From Oscillospiraceae bacterium (lineage in GTDB: Bacteria; Bacillota; Clostridia; Oscillospirales; Oscillospiraceae): 64,000 bases of DNA. This document shows positions 26,319 through 35,363 of this stretch, piece by piece. Positions within the stretch are counted from its first letter, which is position 1, and each line of letters begins with the position of its first letter. The stretch is from positions 1 to 64,000 of the forward strand of contig CACWYC010000005.1 of the NCBI GenBank assembly GCA_902765025.1, given 5' to 3'. The notes under the pieces were generated by a model. That model was not told the origin of the DNA and searched no databases. It saw only the letters and a program-made list of their open reading frames with translations. The position numbers and the translations under genes are program-made.

Positions 26319-26642
26319 GGCGCAGCCTCCCTTGAGGGATAGTTTCTGAATAATGTCTTATAGTATAGCATAGAAAAAAGCGGCGTGCAACGCACCGACC
26401 ACTGAATGAAAAAAGCATCGCAGATTTCGCGCCTGATAAGGCGCGAACGCATGAAATCAAAATTTCTGACGACATGCGCGTCAGAAATTTTACTTCTCAG
26501 CCCACGCAGTGTGCGAGCGAAAGCGAGTGCGCGGAGGGGGCTGCAAGAAAAGTATTTCAAAACGGCAACGCCGTTTTGAAATAAGCAGAAAAAAGCGGCG
26601 TGCAACGCACACCGCTTTTTTCAGAGCTACGATGCAGCTGTC
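26319..26642. repeat. Gene-free stretch holding a 24-bp direct repeat 214 bases apart and a dispersed element
   Basis: Positions 26373-26396 and 26587-26610 are identical (AGAAAAAAGCGGCGTGC...). The second copy is half of the terminator at 26588-26623, so the segment between looks like an insertion or duplication product. It holds the inverted repeats AAATTTCTGACG/CGTCAGAAATTT (26460-26491) and TATTTCAAAACGGC/GCCGTTTTGAAATA (26551-26582). It also holds a copy of the GCAYCGCAGATTTCGCGCC element (26415-26437). No open frame of note. Confidence 0.7.
26588..26623. terminator. Terminator of the spore protein gene
   Basis: AAAAAAGCGG-tgtgcgttgcac-GCCGCTTTTTT on the minus strand: stem and T run immediately after the SASP stop. 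Confidence 0.85.
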
Positions 26643-26840
26643 TTACAGACCCTTCTCGTAGGACTCGATCATCTTCTTGACCATCTGGCCGCCCACGCTG
26701 CCGGCCTCACGAGAGGTCAGGTCACCGTTGTAGCCGTCCTTCAGGTTCACGCCCATGTCGCGGGCAGCTTCCATCTTGAAGCGGTCCATAGCGGCGCGGG
26801 CCTCAGGGACGTTCAGCTTATTGGTATTCTTAGCAGACAT
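26643..26840 (-). CDS. Alpha/beta-type small acid-soluble spore protein
   Basis: DNA-binding protein that coats the spore chromosome and protects it from UV and chemical damage, degraded by the GPR protease on germination. The 65-residue product has the family core: NVPEARAAMDRFKMEAARDMGV followed in split form by LTSREAGSVGG and QMVKKMIESYE. The length matches the family. GGAAAGGAG lies upstream. Expression in the forespore under sigma-G is expected from the family, though I could not define the promoter. Its presence implies that the organism, or its recent ancestor, sporulates. Confidence 0.95.
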   Translation of the reverse strand: MSAKNTNKLNVPEARAAMDRFKMEAARDMGVNLKDGYNGDLTSREAGSVGGQMVKKMIESYEKGL

Positions 26841-26990
26841 TGTTGGTTTCTCCTTTCCAATTCGTTGCGCGATTCGCTTGTTGGGTTATCGCAAGCCTAT
26901 TTTGCATCGCCCCGGCGGAGATATACCCGCCCCGGCGCTGGTAATGTTTCCCGCATCCATGTAAAAATCGGGCTTTTCACGGCTTTGACC

Positions 26991-27019
26991 TTGTGACAGG
27001 CATGATTTTTTGGTATACT
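26991..27019 (+). promoter_or_regulatory. Promoter of the ccdA-tlpA-pepD unit
   Basis: TTGTGA (26991-26996), 17-base spacer, TATACT (27014-27019), about 55 bases before the ccdA start. Confidence 0.55.
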
Positions 27020-27073
27020 ATATACTGCTTTACTATGGCGCAGCCGCCGCCGAGGCGGCAGGGAGGAGGCACA

Positions 27074-27721
27074 ATGGAATACGTCATCACCTTTTTGGAG
27101 GGCGTGGTGTCCTTTATCTCCCCCTGCATGCTGCCGCTGCTGCCGCTGTATGTCAGCTATTTCGCCGCCGGGGAGAAGCGGGGCACGCTGCTGCGTGCCG
27201 CCTGCTTTGTGGCGGGGTTCACGGTGGTGTTCACGGTGCTGGGGGTGTTCGCCGGCACGGTGGGGGCCGCCCTGGCCCGCTACCGGCAGATTTTGAACGT
27301 GGTCTGCGGCGTCATCGTGGCCCTGCTGGGCCTGGGCTATCTGGAGGTCATACCCCTGCCCATGTTCAAGGGCATGGCTGCCGGGCGGAAGATGGAGAGC
27401 GGCGTTGCGGCCTTTGTGTTCGGCGTGGTGTACTCCGTCAGCCTGACGCCCTGCGTGGGGGCGTTTTTGGGCTCGGCGCTGATGCTGGCCTCCACCGCCG
27501 GGGGCGCCGTCAAGGGCGGCGCGCTGCTGGTGGTGTACTCGTTGGGCCTGGGGGTACCCTTTTTGCTGTCGGCGGCCCTGCTGCAGCAGCTGAAAGGTGC
27601 CTTCGACTGGGTGAAGGCCCATTATCGTATCATCAATACCGTCTGCGGCGTGGGGCTTATGGTGCTGGGTGTGCTGATGGCCACCGGGCTGCTCCACCGG
27701 CTGCTGACGGCCCTGATCTGA
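27074..27721 (+). CDS. ccdA: CcdA-family thiol-disulfide transporter
   Basis: Membrane protein that moves reducing power from cytoplasmic thioredoxin to extracytoplasmic thiol proteins. The 215-residue sequence has six predicted transmembrane helices and the two conserved cysteines in SPCMLPLLPLY (helix 1) and LTPCVGAF (helix 4). GGGAGGAGG is just upstream of the ATG at 27074. The next gene, 13 bases away, encodes a TlpA-like thioredoxin, the usual CcdA client. In a sporeformer such pairs can act in spore cortex or cytochrome maturation; no cytochrome gene is nearby. Confidence 0.93.
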   Translation: MEYVITFLEGVVSFISPCMLPLLPLYVSYFAAGEKRGTLLRAACFVAGFTVVFTVLGVFAGTVGAALARYRQILNVVCGVIVALLGLGYLEVIPLPMFKGMAAGRKMESGVAAFVFGVVYSVSLTPCVGAFLGSALMLASTAGGAVKGGALLVVYSLGLGVPFLLSAALLQQLKGAFDWVKAHYRIINTVCGVGLMVLGVLMATGLLHRLLTALI

Positions 27722-27734
27722 CGGAGGATTGCAT

Positions 27735-28355
27735 ATGAAAAAGACAATGGGCATCGCCCTGGCGCTGGTGGCCGTGCTGGCCCTGTCCTTCGTGGGCTAT
27801 CGGTATCTGTCCACCCACCGGGGCGGCGTCATTTCAAGTCCCGACGGCGTGCAGGAAATCGTCCCCATGACGGATGAGACGGAGACCACCCCGGACACCG
27901 TCCCGGAGAACACCCCGGACGCCGCCCCGGCGGAGCAGGAGACCTATCCCGCCCCGGATTTCACCGTCTACACCCTCGCCGGCGAGGCGGCCAAGCTGTC
28001 AGACTTCGCCGGCAAGCCGGTGGTCATCAACTTCTGGGCCACCTGGTGCCCGCCCTGCCGCCAGGAGCTGCCCGGCTTTGAAAACGCCTGGCAGCAGTAT
28101 GGCGACGAAGTGGTATTCTTAATGGTGGAGTGCGGCGGCGAATCGGCGGACGAGGTGGAGACCTTCGTCACTGAGGGCGGCTACACCTTCCCCGTCTACG
28201 TGGACAGCGACGGCACAGCCGCCGCGGCCTACGGCATCAACGCCATCCCCGTCACCGCGCTGGTGGACGGCGACGGCAACCTGTTCGCCTATCAGGTGGG
28301 CGCGGTGGAGGAGGAGTCCCTGCGCGGCGCCATTGACCTGCTGCTGAATTCATAA
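27735..28355 (+). CDS. TlpA-like membrane-anchored thioredoxin
   Basis: Extracytoplasmic thiol-disulfide oxidoreductase. The 206-residue protein has an N-terminal signal anchor (about residues 5-25), an acidic Thr/Pro-rich linker (residues 40-70) and a TlpA/ResA-type thioredoxin domain with active site WCPPC and the cis-proline segment NAIPVTALVD. ATG at 27735 follows GGAGGA; an upstream in-frame TTG at 27729 is poorly spaced. It is the likely redox partner of CcdA, 13 bases upstream; pepD follows after 13 bases. Confidence 0.92.
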   Translation: MKKTMGIALALVAVLALSFVGYRYLSTHRGGVISSPDGVQEIVPMTDETETTPDTVPENTPDAAPAEQETYPAPDFTVYTLAGEAAKLSDFAGKPVVINFWATWCPPCRQELPGFENAWQQYGDEVVFLMVECGGESADEVETFVTEGGYTFPVYVDSDGTAAAAYGINAIPVTALVDGDGNLFAYQVGAVEEESLRGAIDLLLNS

Positions 28356-28368
28356 GGAGGAAACGATC

Positions 28369-29814
28369 ATGGGAGTGTTATCCAATCTGTCGCCCAAGGC
28401 GGTATTTGATTATTTTGAGGCCCTGTGCGCCGTGCCCCACGGCAGCGGCAACACCAAGGCCATCAGCGACCTGTGCGTGTCCTTTGCCCGGGACCTGGGC
28501 CTGCGGTACCGCCAGGACGGGCTGAACAACGTGCTGATTTGGAAGGACGCCTCCCCCGACTATGAAAACGCCCCGGTGGTGATGCTCCAGGGCCACATGG
28601 ACATGGTGTGCGCCAAGGCCCCCGACTGCCATAAGGACATGGCCCGGGAGGGTCTGGATGTCCGCACCGACGGGGAATGGGTCTGGGCCGACGGCACCAC
28701 CCTGGGGGGCGACGACGGCATCGCCGTGGCCATGATTCTGGCCATTCTGGCGGACGACACCCTGGCCCACGGCCCCATCGAGGCGGTGTTCACCGTGGAC
28801 GAGGAGACGGGCATGTACGGCGCCGCCGGCCTGGACTGCTCGGATTTAAAGGCGGAAATGCTGCTGAATCTGGACAGCGAGGCCGAGGGCGTGTTCACCG
28901 TGGGCTGCGCCGGCGGTATGCGGGCGGATTGCCGCATGGATGCCGCTGCCACCGACGCCGAAGGCGACGCCTTTACCCTCACCCTGTCCGGCCTCACCGG
29001 CGGCCACTCCGGCACGGAGATCGACAAGGGCCGCCTCAGCGCCAACGAGGGCATCCTCCGGGTGCTGTGCGCCGCGGCGGAGCAGTTCCCTGGTCTGCGC
29101 CTGGCCGCCATGGAGGGCGGCAAGGTGGACAACGCCATCTGCCTCCACGCCGCCGCCACGGTGGTGGTGCCTCACAGCGCCGCCCCCGACTTCCCCCACT
29201 TCGCGGCTGCCTGGCAGGAGACGCTGCAAAACGAGTTTGCCGTCACCGAGCCCACCCTCTCCCTGACCTGCGCCGCCGCAGCCGCGGACAAGGCCCTCAC
29301 CGCGGCGGACACGCTGCGGATTCTCCGCTGCTTCTTCGCCCTGCCCCAGGGCGTCCAGGCCATGAGCCGGGACGTGCCCGGCCTGGTGCAGACCTCTCTC
29401 AACATGGGCGTGCTGCGGCTGGACGACCGGGGGGCGGAGGCCAGCTTCTCCCTGCGCTCCGGCGTGGAGAGCCAGAAGCAGTGGCTGCTGCATAAGCTGC
29501 AAGCCATCCTCGCCCTCTCCGGTGGCACCGTCACCACCCACGGCGACTATCCCGGCTGGCAGTTCCGCCGCCAAAGCCCCCTACGTGACGCCCTCACCGC
29601 AGCCTACCGCCACCAGACCGGGAAAGAGCCTGTCATCGAGACCATCCACGCCGGCTTGGAGTGCGGCCTTTTCATCGGCAAAATGCCCCAACTGGACGCC
29701 GTTTCCATCGGCCCCGACCTACGGGACATCCACACCTGCCAGGAGCGTCTTGGCGTGGCCTCTGTGGAGCGGCTCTACGACCTGGTGTGCCGGACGCTGG
29801 AAGGGCTGAAATAA
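28369..29814 (+). CDS. pepD: Aminoacyl-histidine dipeptidase (PepD, peptidase family M20)
   Basis: Cytosolic zinc dipeptidase of broad specificity, also called carnosinase-like Xaa-His dipeptidase. The 481-residue product shows the M20 metal motifs: GHMDMV (with the metal histidine), TLGGDDGIA, DEETGMYGA, and later HAGLECGLF. The initial LSPKAVFDYFEALCAVPHGSGN is characteristic of PepD. AAGGAGG precedes the ATG. It is the third gene after ccdA-tlpA with 13-base spacing, so probably cotranscribed, though no functional link is obvious. Confidence 0.95.
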   Translation: MGVLSNLSPKAVFDYFEALCAVPHGSGNTKAISDLCVSFARDLGLRYRQDGLNNVLIWKDASPDYENAPVVMLQGHMDMVCAKAPDCHKDMAREGLDVRTDGEWVWADGTTLGGDDGIAVAMILAILADDTLAHGPIEAVFTVDEETGMYGAAGLDCSDLKAEMLLNLDSEAEGVFTVGCAGGMRADCRMDAAATDAEGDAFTLTLSGLTGGHSGTEIDKGRLSANEGILRVLCAAAEQFPGLRLAAMEGGKVDNAICLHAAATVVVPHSAAPDFPHFAAAWQETLQNEFAVTEPTLSLTCAAAAADKALTAADTLRILRCFFALPQGVQAMSRDVPGLVQTSLNMGVLRLDDRGAEASFSLRSGVESQKQWLLHKLQAILALSGGTVTTHGDYPGWQFRRQSPLRDALTAAYRHQTGKEPVIETIHAGLECGLFIGKMPQLDAVSIGPDLRDIHTCQERLGVASVERLYDLVCRTLEGLK

Positions 29815-29828
29815 AGCGGATTTCGCTC

Positions 29829-29857
29829 TTGTTTTTCCCAAGGAATGCGTGTATAAT
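29829..29857 (+). promoter_or_regulatory. asp23-fakA promoter
   Basis: TTGTTT (29829-29834), 17 bases, TATAAT (29852-29857). Confidence 0.65.
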
Positions 29858-29919
29858 AAACTGTCACATTGCGTGAAGACAGTTTTCCACCCCATCTCTA
29901 CGGAGAAAGGAAGTTGACT

Positions 29920-30273
29920 ATGATAAAGGTTCCCACCGAGCGCGGCGAGATCACCATTTCCAACGCCGTTCTCACCACCATCACCGGCGCCGCCGCCACC
30001 AACTGCTTCGGCGTCAAGGGCATGGCCTACCGCAGCGTGTCCGACGGTCTGGTGCACCTGTTGCAGCCCCAGAGCATGAGCAAGGGCGTCAAGGTTTTCT
30101 ATAACGACGATAACACCGTCACCATTGAGCTCCACATCGTGGTGGAGAACGGCGTCAATATCACCACCGTCTGCCGGTCCATTATGAAAGAGGTCAAATA
30201 CATGGTCTCCCAGAACACCGGCGTGGAGGTACGGGACGTAAACGTCTGCGTGGACTCCGTCAATATCGGCTAA
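29920..30273 (+). CDS. Asp23/Gls24 family envelope stress protein
   Basis: Small protein of the Asp23/Gls24 (YloU) family, linked to cell-envelope homeostasis. The 117 residues include GEITISNAVLTTITGAAATNC and FGVKGMAYRS at the N terminus and the terminal EVRDVNVCVDSVNI typical of YloU. ATG at 29920 with AAAGGAAG upstream. It precedes fakA by 18 bases, the standard yloU-yloV order in Firmicutes, so the two share a transcript. No membrane segment is present. Confidence 0.92.
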   Translation: MIKVPTERGEITISNAVLTTITGAAATNCFGVKGMAYRSVSDGLVHLLQPQSMSKGVKVFYNDDNTVTIELHIVVENGVNITTVCRSIMKEVKYMVSQNTGVEVRDVNVCVDSVNIG

Positions 30274-30291
30274 CAGGAGGAGCGCAGCGTC

Positions 30292-31965
30292 ATGATTGAA
30301 ACCGTAAACGGCAGCACCTTTAAGCAGATGGTGCTGTTCGGCGCGGCGTGCATCGCCGCCCAGAAGCAGGAGATCAACGATCTCAACGTATTCCCCGTGC
30401 CCGATGGCGACACCGGCACCAACATGAGCCTCACCATTTCCACCGCCGTGGACGAGCTGAAAAAGCACGACCCCGCCACGGTGGACGAGGCCGCCAAAAT
30501 CACCGCCAGCGGCCTGCTGCGGGGCGCCCGGGGCAACTCCGGCGTCATTCTGTCCCTGCTGTTCCGGGGCATGAGCAAGGTGCTCAAGGGCCTCCAGAGC
30601 GCCGACGGCAAGCAGCTTGCCGCCGCCATGAGCGAGGGCGTCACCACCGCCTACGGCGCCGTGATGAAGCCCGCCGAGGGCACGGTGCTCACCGTGTCAC
30701 GCCTGGCTGCCGCCCGTGCCGTGGAGGCCGCCACCGAGCACAACGACCCCATCTACGTGCTGGAGCAGGCCATCCGCGCCGGCGAGACCACCCTGGCCGA
30801 GACCATTGAGATGAACCCGGTGCTGAAAAAGGCCGGCGTGGTAGACGCCGGCGGCAAGGGCTATCTGGTGATTCTCGAGGGCATGCTGCGCTGCCTCAAG
30901 GGCGAGCCCATGCCGGAGCTGAACGGCTCCGAGAGCCGCACCCGGGCCGACTTTGACGCCCTCAGCGAGGAGGACATCACCTTTACCTTCGACACGGTGT
31001 TCATCGTCCGCAAGACGAAAGGCCCTGTGGATCTCCAGCCCCTGCGGCTGTACCTCACCTCCATCGGCGACAGCCTGGTCATCGGCGAGGACGACGACGC
31101 CTTCAAGGTCCACGTCCACACCGACATCCCCGGCAACGCCCTTAACGAGGCCCAGAAGTACGGCGACCTGGAAGTGGCCAAGATTGAGAATATGCGCATC
31201 CAGGCCCAGGACGTGGCCGCCGGCCGCAAGACCATCAGCGCCGACGACCTGGAGGACGAGCCCCACGGCGAAAGCACCGCCCAGGAGGTGACCTTCGCCC
31301 CGGCGGAGAAGAAGATCGGCTTCCTGGCCGTCTGCGCCGGCGACGGCATCGCCGACACCTTCCGGGCTCTGGGCGTGGACACCATCGTGTCCGGCGGCCA
31401 GACCATGAACCCCTCCACCGAGGCCATTCTGGCGGAGGTGAACCGCACCCCCAGCGAGGTGGTGTTCGTGCTGCCCAACAACAAGAACATCATCATGGCG
31501 GCCCAGCAGTGCCAGGGCCTGACAGAGAAGCAAGTGGTGGTCATCCCCACCGCCACCGTACCCCAGGGTATCACCGCCATGATGGCGCTGGACCCCGAGG
31601 ATGAGGACGTGGACAGCGTCACAGCCGTGCTCACCGAGGCCGCTGCCACCGTGTCCACCGCCCAGATCACCTACGCCGCCCGGGACAGCGAGTTTGACGG
31701 CTTCGCCATCACCGAGGGCGACTATCTGGCCCTCATCGACGGCAAGCTGTTCGATACCGACCGGGACCTGAACGCCCTGCTGGAAAAGCTGGCGGCCTAC
31801 GCCAAGGCGGGGGAGAAGGAGTACATCAATATCTACGCCGGCGACGGCGTATCCGATGCCGACGCCGCAGCCGCCGAGGAGCTGTTTGCGGAGAAGTCCG
31901 GTGCCGAGGTGGCCTCCGTCCGGGGTGGTCAGCCGGTGTACTACTACATCATCTCCATGGAGTAA
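30292..31965 (+). CDS. fakA: Fatty acid kinase FakA (YloV, DAK2 domain)
   Basis: ATP-binding subunit that phosphorylates fatty acids bound to FakB (DegV family) proteins. The 557-residue protein has an N-terminal Dak2-type kinase domain (NVFPVPDGDTGTNMSLT and GARGNSGVILS motifs, residues about 30-100), a central domain (about 215-300) and a C-terminal DegV-like domain with FVLPNNKNIIMAAQQ. Length and order match the family. AGGAGGAG lies upstream. It is downstream of the Asp23-like gene and ends in a strong terminator. Confidence 0.95.
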   Translation: MIETVNGSTFKQMVLFGAACIAAQKQEINDLNVFPVPDGDTGTNMSLTISTAVDELKKHDPATVDEAAKITASGLLRGARGNSGVILSLLFRGMSKVLKGLQSADGKQLAAAMSEGVTTAYGAVMKPAEGTVLTVSRLAAARAVEAATEHNDPIYVLEQAIRAGETTLAETIEMNPVLKKAGVVDAGGKGYLVILEGMLRCLKGEPMPELNGSESRTRADFDALSEEDITFTFDTVFIVRKTKGPVDLQPLRLYLTSIGDSLVIGEDDDAFKVHVHTDIPGNALNEAQKYGDLEVAKIENMRIQAQDVAAGRKTISADDLEDEPHGESTAQEVTFAPAEKKIGFLAVCAGDGIADTFRALGVDTIVSGGQTMNPSTEAILAEVNRTPSEVVFVLPNNKNIIMAAQQCQGLTEKQVVVIPTATVPQGITAMMALDPEDEDVDSVTAVLTEAAATVSTAQITYAARDSEFDGFAITEGDYLALIDGKLFDTDRDLNALLEKLAAYAKAGEKEYINIYAGDGVSDADAAAAEELFAEKSGAEVASVRGGQPVYYYIISME

Positions 31966-31985
31966 TCCCCAAAACATAACAATTC

Positions 31986-32029
31986 GCCCCCGGCGCTTAC
32001 CGAAAAGGCAGCGCCGGGGGCGGTTTTTT
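31986..32029 (+). terminator. asp23-fakA terminator
   Basis: GCCCCCGGCGC ... GCGCCGGGGGC followed by GGTTTTTT; long GC stem convergent with nfo. Confidence 0.88.
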
Positions 32030-32050
32030 GCATTTTTATGGGTAAATGGC

Positions 32051-32887
32051 TTATTGCTCCACGTGGAGACGCCGCAGCAGGGCGATCTCCTCGGCGTAGC
32101 CCGGCAGCTCGTTGGGGGTCTCCAGCACCATGGGCAGCCCCTGTAACGCCGGGTGATTGACGATGCGGCGGAAGGCCTCCGCCCCCAGGTACCCCTCCCC
32201 GATGCGGGCGTGGCGATCCTTGTGGGCGCCCACCGGGTTCAGGCTGTCGTTGACGTGTACCGCCCGCAGCCGGCGGAGGCCGATGACCTTGTCAAAGGCC
32301 GTCAGCACGCCGTCAATGTCCCCGGCGATGTCGTACCCGGCGTCGGACACGTGGCAGGTGTCCAGGCACACGCCCATTTTATCCGTCAGCGTCACCCGGT
32401 CCAATATCTCCCGCAGCTCCTCAAACCGGCTGCCCACCTCGCTGCCCTTGCCCGCCATGGTTTCCAGCAGCACGGTGGTGCGGATGTCCGGCGTCAGGAT
32501 GGCGTTGAGCGTGTCGGCGATCTGGGCGATGCCCGTCTCCACCCCCTGGCCGGTGTGGCTGCCGGGGTGGAAGTTGTACACGTTGCCGGGGATATATTCC
32601 ATCCGCTGCAGGTCGTCCGCCATGGTCATCCGGGCAAACTCCCGGGTGTGCTGGTCCTTGGAGCAGGGGTTGATGGTGTAGGGCGCGTGGGCCACGATGG
32701 TGCCGAAGCCGTGTTCCGCCGCCAGGGCCCGAAAGGCCGCCGCGTCGGCGCTGTCAATGGCTTTCGCCTTACTGCCCCGTGGGTTCCGGGTGAAAAACTG
32801 GAAGGTGTTGGCCCCCAGGGTCAAGGCCGTCTTCCCCATGGCCAGAAAGCCGTCGGAGGAGGAGAGATGGCATCCGATGTACAGCAT
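32051..32887 (-). CDS. nfo: Deoxyribonuclease IV (endonuclease IV)
   Basis: AP endonuclease of base-excision repair. The 278-residue TIM-barrel enzyme opens [14 protein letters not shown] and retains the zinc ligands in the motifs [70 protein letters not shown] and LETPNE (given in part). Length is normal. AAGGAGAAG lies before the ATG at 32887. The phosphodiesterase gene ends 11 bases upstream on the same strand, so the two form an operon. Confidence 0.96.
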   Translation of the reverse strand: MLYIGCHLSSSDGFLAMGKTALTLGANTFQFFTRNPRGSKAKAIDSADAAAFRALAAEHGFGTIVAHAPYTINPCSKDQHTREFARMTMADDLQRMEYIPGNVYNFHPGSHTGQGVETGIAQIADTLNAILTPDIRTTVLLETMAGKGSEVGSRFEELREILDRVTLTDKMGVCLDTCHVSDAGYDIAGDIDGVLTAFDKVIGLRRLRAVHVNDSLNPVGAHKDRHARIGEGYLGAEAFRRIVNHPALQGLPMVLETPNELPGYAEEIALLRRLHVEQ

Positions 32888-32898
32888 GTGCTTCTCCT

Positions 32899-33366
32899 TT
32901 ACAGCAGGCATGTGGTGCACTCCAGCTTGTCCCGGGTGGCGGTGATGACGCCGTAGGACAGCCTGCCGCCGTACTGACAGGTGCCCGGGTTCATGATCCA
33001 CAGGTCACCCGACTTGTCCACCTTCGCCTCGTGGGTGTGTCCGAAGAGCAGCACCTCCGCCCCCGCCTCCGCAGCGGCGTAGCGGGAGCCCATTTCGCTG
33101 TTCTTCACGTCGCCGTGGGTGTGGCCGTGCATCATCAGTATCCGGTGCCCGGCAAATTCCAGCAGCCGCTCGGTTGGGGCGTCAAGGGCCCAGTCGCAGT
33201 TGCCGGCCACGGCATCCAATGGGATGTTGGGAAAGAGCCGGTGCAGCGCCTCGGCGTCCCGGAGGCAGTCCCCCAGGTGGAGGATGTGAGCGGGCTCCGC
33301 GAGACCCACGATTTTCACCATGTTTTCCACCGCGCCGTGGGAATCAGACAACACCAGAATACGCAT
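32899..33366 (-). CDS. YfcE/MJ0936-family metallophosphoesterase
   Basis: Small manganese-type phosphodiesterase. The 155 residues contain all metallophosphoesterase motifs: D-x-H (LSDSHG), GD (HLGDC), GNCD, a histidine in MMHGHTHGD and a terminal GHTHEA. The fold is usually cytoplasmic and the natural substrate is unknown. GGAGGC lies just upstream of the ATG. It precedes nfo in the same operon, and the Smr-domain gene is divergent. Confidence 0.92.
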   Translation of the reverse strand: MRILVLSDSHGAVENMVKIVGLAEPAHILHLGDCLRDAEALHRLFPNIPLDAVAGNCDWALDAPTERLLEFAGHRILMMHGHTHGDVKNSEMGSRYAAAEAGAEVLLFGHTHEAKVDKSGDLWIMNPGTCQYGGRLSYGVITATRDKLECTTCLL

Positions 33367-33413
33367 AATGCCTCCTTATGACAGAAATTTTTCGACATTA
33401 TATCACGCGAACC

Positions 33414-33442
33414 TTGCGTGTGCAAATGTTTTGTCATAAAAT
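33414..33442 (+). promoter_or_regulatory. Promoter of the Smr-domain gene
   Basis: TTGCGT (33414-33419), 17 bases, TAAAAT (33437-33442). Confidence 0.45.
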
Positions 33443-33466
33443 AAAAGAAAAAAAGGAGGTGGCGCC

Positions 33467-33700
33467 GTGGAGGGCATCGTCACCCTGGATTTACACGGCA
33501 AAAATACGTACCAGGCAAAGGTGGCCATCGACGCCGCCCTGCGCCGGGCCAAGAGCGGCACCTACCGCCTCCGCCTCATCCACGGCTACCACGGCGGCAC
33601 CGCCCTGCGGGACATGATCCGCGCCGAGTACGCCGCCCGCTGCCGCCGCATGGTGCCCATCAATGAGGGCACCACCGACCTGGTGCTGCGGGAGTTTTAG
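33467..33700 (+). CDS. Stand-alone Smr domain protein
   Basis: The 77-residue protein is a minimal Smr domain: LDLHG near the start, IHGYHGG in the middle and the closing VLREF. Smr domains bind branched nucleic acids or act as RNA or DNA endonucleases, as in the C terminus of MutS2. Here the domain is alone, with no MutS portion. A GTG start at 33467 is chosen because AAGGAGGT lies seven bases before it and no ATG fits. Function is not established for such stand-alone forms; ribosome rescue and DNA repair roles are possible. Confidence 0.82.
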   Translation: MEGIVTLDLHGKNTYQAKVAIDAALRRAKSGTYRLRLIHGYHGGTALRDMIRAEYAARCRRMVPINEGTTDLVLREF

Positions 33701-33723
33701 GGCAGGGGAGGCCCTTTCCCCCG

Positions 33724-33752
33724 TTGAATCCGGCCATACATTGTGCTATACT
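33724..33752 (+). promoter_or_regulatory. Aminotransferase gene promoter
   Basis: TTGAAT (33724-33729), 17 bases, TATACT (33747-33752). Confidence 0.6.
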
Positions 33753-33783
33753 ATATATAATCTATTTTAGGAGGAGGCGCCAC

Positions 33784-35058
33784 ATGAAACAGTATCGTGA
33801 CATGACCCTGCAGGAGCGGCAGGCGGAGTACCAGCGCGTCAAGGCGGACTTTGAGGCCCAAAAGGCCCTGGGTCTTTCCCTGAACATGGCCCGGGGCAAG
33901 CCGGGCAAGGAACAGCTTGACCTGGTCACCGATATCTGCACCGTGCTGCAAAAGGCAGAGGACTTTATCTCCGACGGCATCGACGTGCGCAACTACGGCA
34001 ACGTGGACGGCATCCCCGCCGCCAAGCGGCTGTTTGCCGAGATCCTGGACTGCAAGCCCGAGCAGGTGTTCGTAGGCGGCAGCGCCAGCTTGCAGCTCAT
34101 GTATGACGCCATCGCCCGGGCCTATTCCAACGGCAATCTCCACTCTCCCCAGCCCTGGAGCAAGTTGGACAAGGTAAAATGGCTGTGCCCCGCTCCCGGC
34201 TATGACCGCCATTTCAAAATCAGCCAGAATTTCGGCATGGAGATGATTACCATTCCCATGACCCCCACCGGCCCGGATATGGACATGGTGGAGGACCTGA
34301 TCCGTGACCCCCAGGTAAAGGGTATGTGGTGCGTGCCCAAGTACTCCAACCCCGACGGCATCGTGTACAGCGACGACACCCTCCGCCGCATCGCCGCCAT
34401 GCAGCCCGCCGCCCCCGACTTCATGCTCATGTGGGACAATGCCTACTGCATCCATGAGTTCGCCTGCGACTACCGCCCCTTCCCCGACATCCTCCGCCTG
34501 TGCGCGGAGCAGGGCAACGGCGACATGGTGTGGGAGTTTGCCAGCACGTCCAAGGTCACCTTCCCCGGCGCCGGCGTGGGCGTCATGGCCACCAGCGAGG
34601 CCAATTTGGCCTATCTGCTGCCTATCATCAACGTCCAGATTATCAGCTATGACAAGGTGAACCAGCTTCGCCACGTCCGCTACTTAAAGGACAAGGCCAA
34701 CACCCTGGCCCTCATGCGCCGCCATGCCACCATTCTCGGCCCCAAGTTCCACGCCGTTTTGGAGGCTCTTGACCGGGAGATTGCCCCCCTGGGCATCGCC
34801 CAGTGGCAGCGCCCCGTGGGCGGCTACTTCGTGTCCCTCAACGCCATGCCCGGCACCGCCAAGCGCACCCTGGCCCTGTGCAAGGAGGCGGGCGTCACCA
34901 TGACCGGCGCCGGCGCCACCTTCCCCTACGGCATCGACCCCAACGACTCCAACATCCGCATCGCCCCGTCCCTGCCCCCCGTCAGCGAGCTGGAGCAGGC
35001 CGTGGCCATCTTCTGCAACTGCCTGAAGCTGGCGGCCCTGGAAAAATTAGGGGTATAA
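33784..35058 (+). CDS. PLP-dependent aminotransferase, AspT-like (subgroup Ic aspartate aminotransferase)
   Basis: Aminotransferase of fold type I, most like the subgroup Ic aspartate aminotransferases (Pfam Aminotran_MocR). The 424 residues include the N-terminal LSLNMARGKPG, the YGNVDGIPAAKRLFAEI segment, the Asp-Asn-Ala-Tyr active site (WDNAYCIHEF) and the PLP lysine in ASTSKVTFPGAG. GGAGGAGG lies upstream of the ATG at 33784. It is a single-gene unit. Aspartate or another amino donor would be converted with 2-oxoglutarate; the specificity is inferred from the subgroup. Confidence 0.88.
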   Translation: MKQYRDMTLQERQAEYQRVKADFEAQKALGLSLNMARGKPGKEQLDLVTDICTVLQKAEDFISDGIDVRNYGNVDGIPAAKRLFAEILDCKPEQVFVGGSASLQLMYDAIARAYSNGNLHSPQPWSKLDKVKWLCPAPGYDRHFKISQNFGMEMITIPMTPTGPDMDMVEDLIRDPQVKGMWCVPKYSNPDGIVYSDDTLRRIAAMQPAAPDFMLMWDNAYCIHEFACDYRPFPDILRLCAEQGNGDMVWEFASTSKVTFPGAGVGVMATSEANLAYLLPIINVQIISYDKVNQLRHVRYLKDKANTLALMRRHATILGPKFHAVLEALDREIAPLGIAQWQRPVGGYFVSLNAMPGTAKRTLALCKEAGVTMTGAGATFPYGIDPNDSNIRIAPSLPPVSELEQAVAIFCNCLKLAALEKLGV

Positions 35059-35363
35059 TCGTTACTATATAAAAAAGGACTGCCAAGAGACTCCATTGGC
35101 AGAAAGCGGACTGGTTATTGGCCTGTAGGGGACGCCGTCCTCGGCGTCCCGGCGGGAAAACCTTATCATAGAAGCAATCTCCGGCGAATTCGATCTTTTT
35201 CCGTTTTTGCCGGAGATTTTCGTTGCGTGTCTTCCCCTACCGCACGGGCTGCCGAGGGCGTCAGCCCCTACACCCTGTCATAGGCTTATTTCACTGCTTT
35301 TTTCGCCCCAAATGATTACGTCTCGTATTATTTCGCCCACAGTTCACAAATTGTTTTCATTTT
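35059..35363. repeat. Gene-free stretch with an inverted pair of GTAGGGG elements
   Basis: A plus-strand element at 35125-35150 (GTAGGGGACGCCG then TCGGCGTCCC) and a minus-strand element at 35271-35246 (GTAGGGGCTGACGCC then TCGGCAGCCC) face each other and bound a 147-base segment. Each can form its own hairpin. The layout resembles a small non-autonomous insertion with inverted ends. No coding frame. Confidence 0.55.

Noticed and set aside
32697..32945. Plus-strand frames opposite nfo and the phosphodiesterase gene
   Set aside because: Overlap conserved genes on the other strand and lack motifs or ribosome binding sites.
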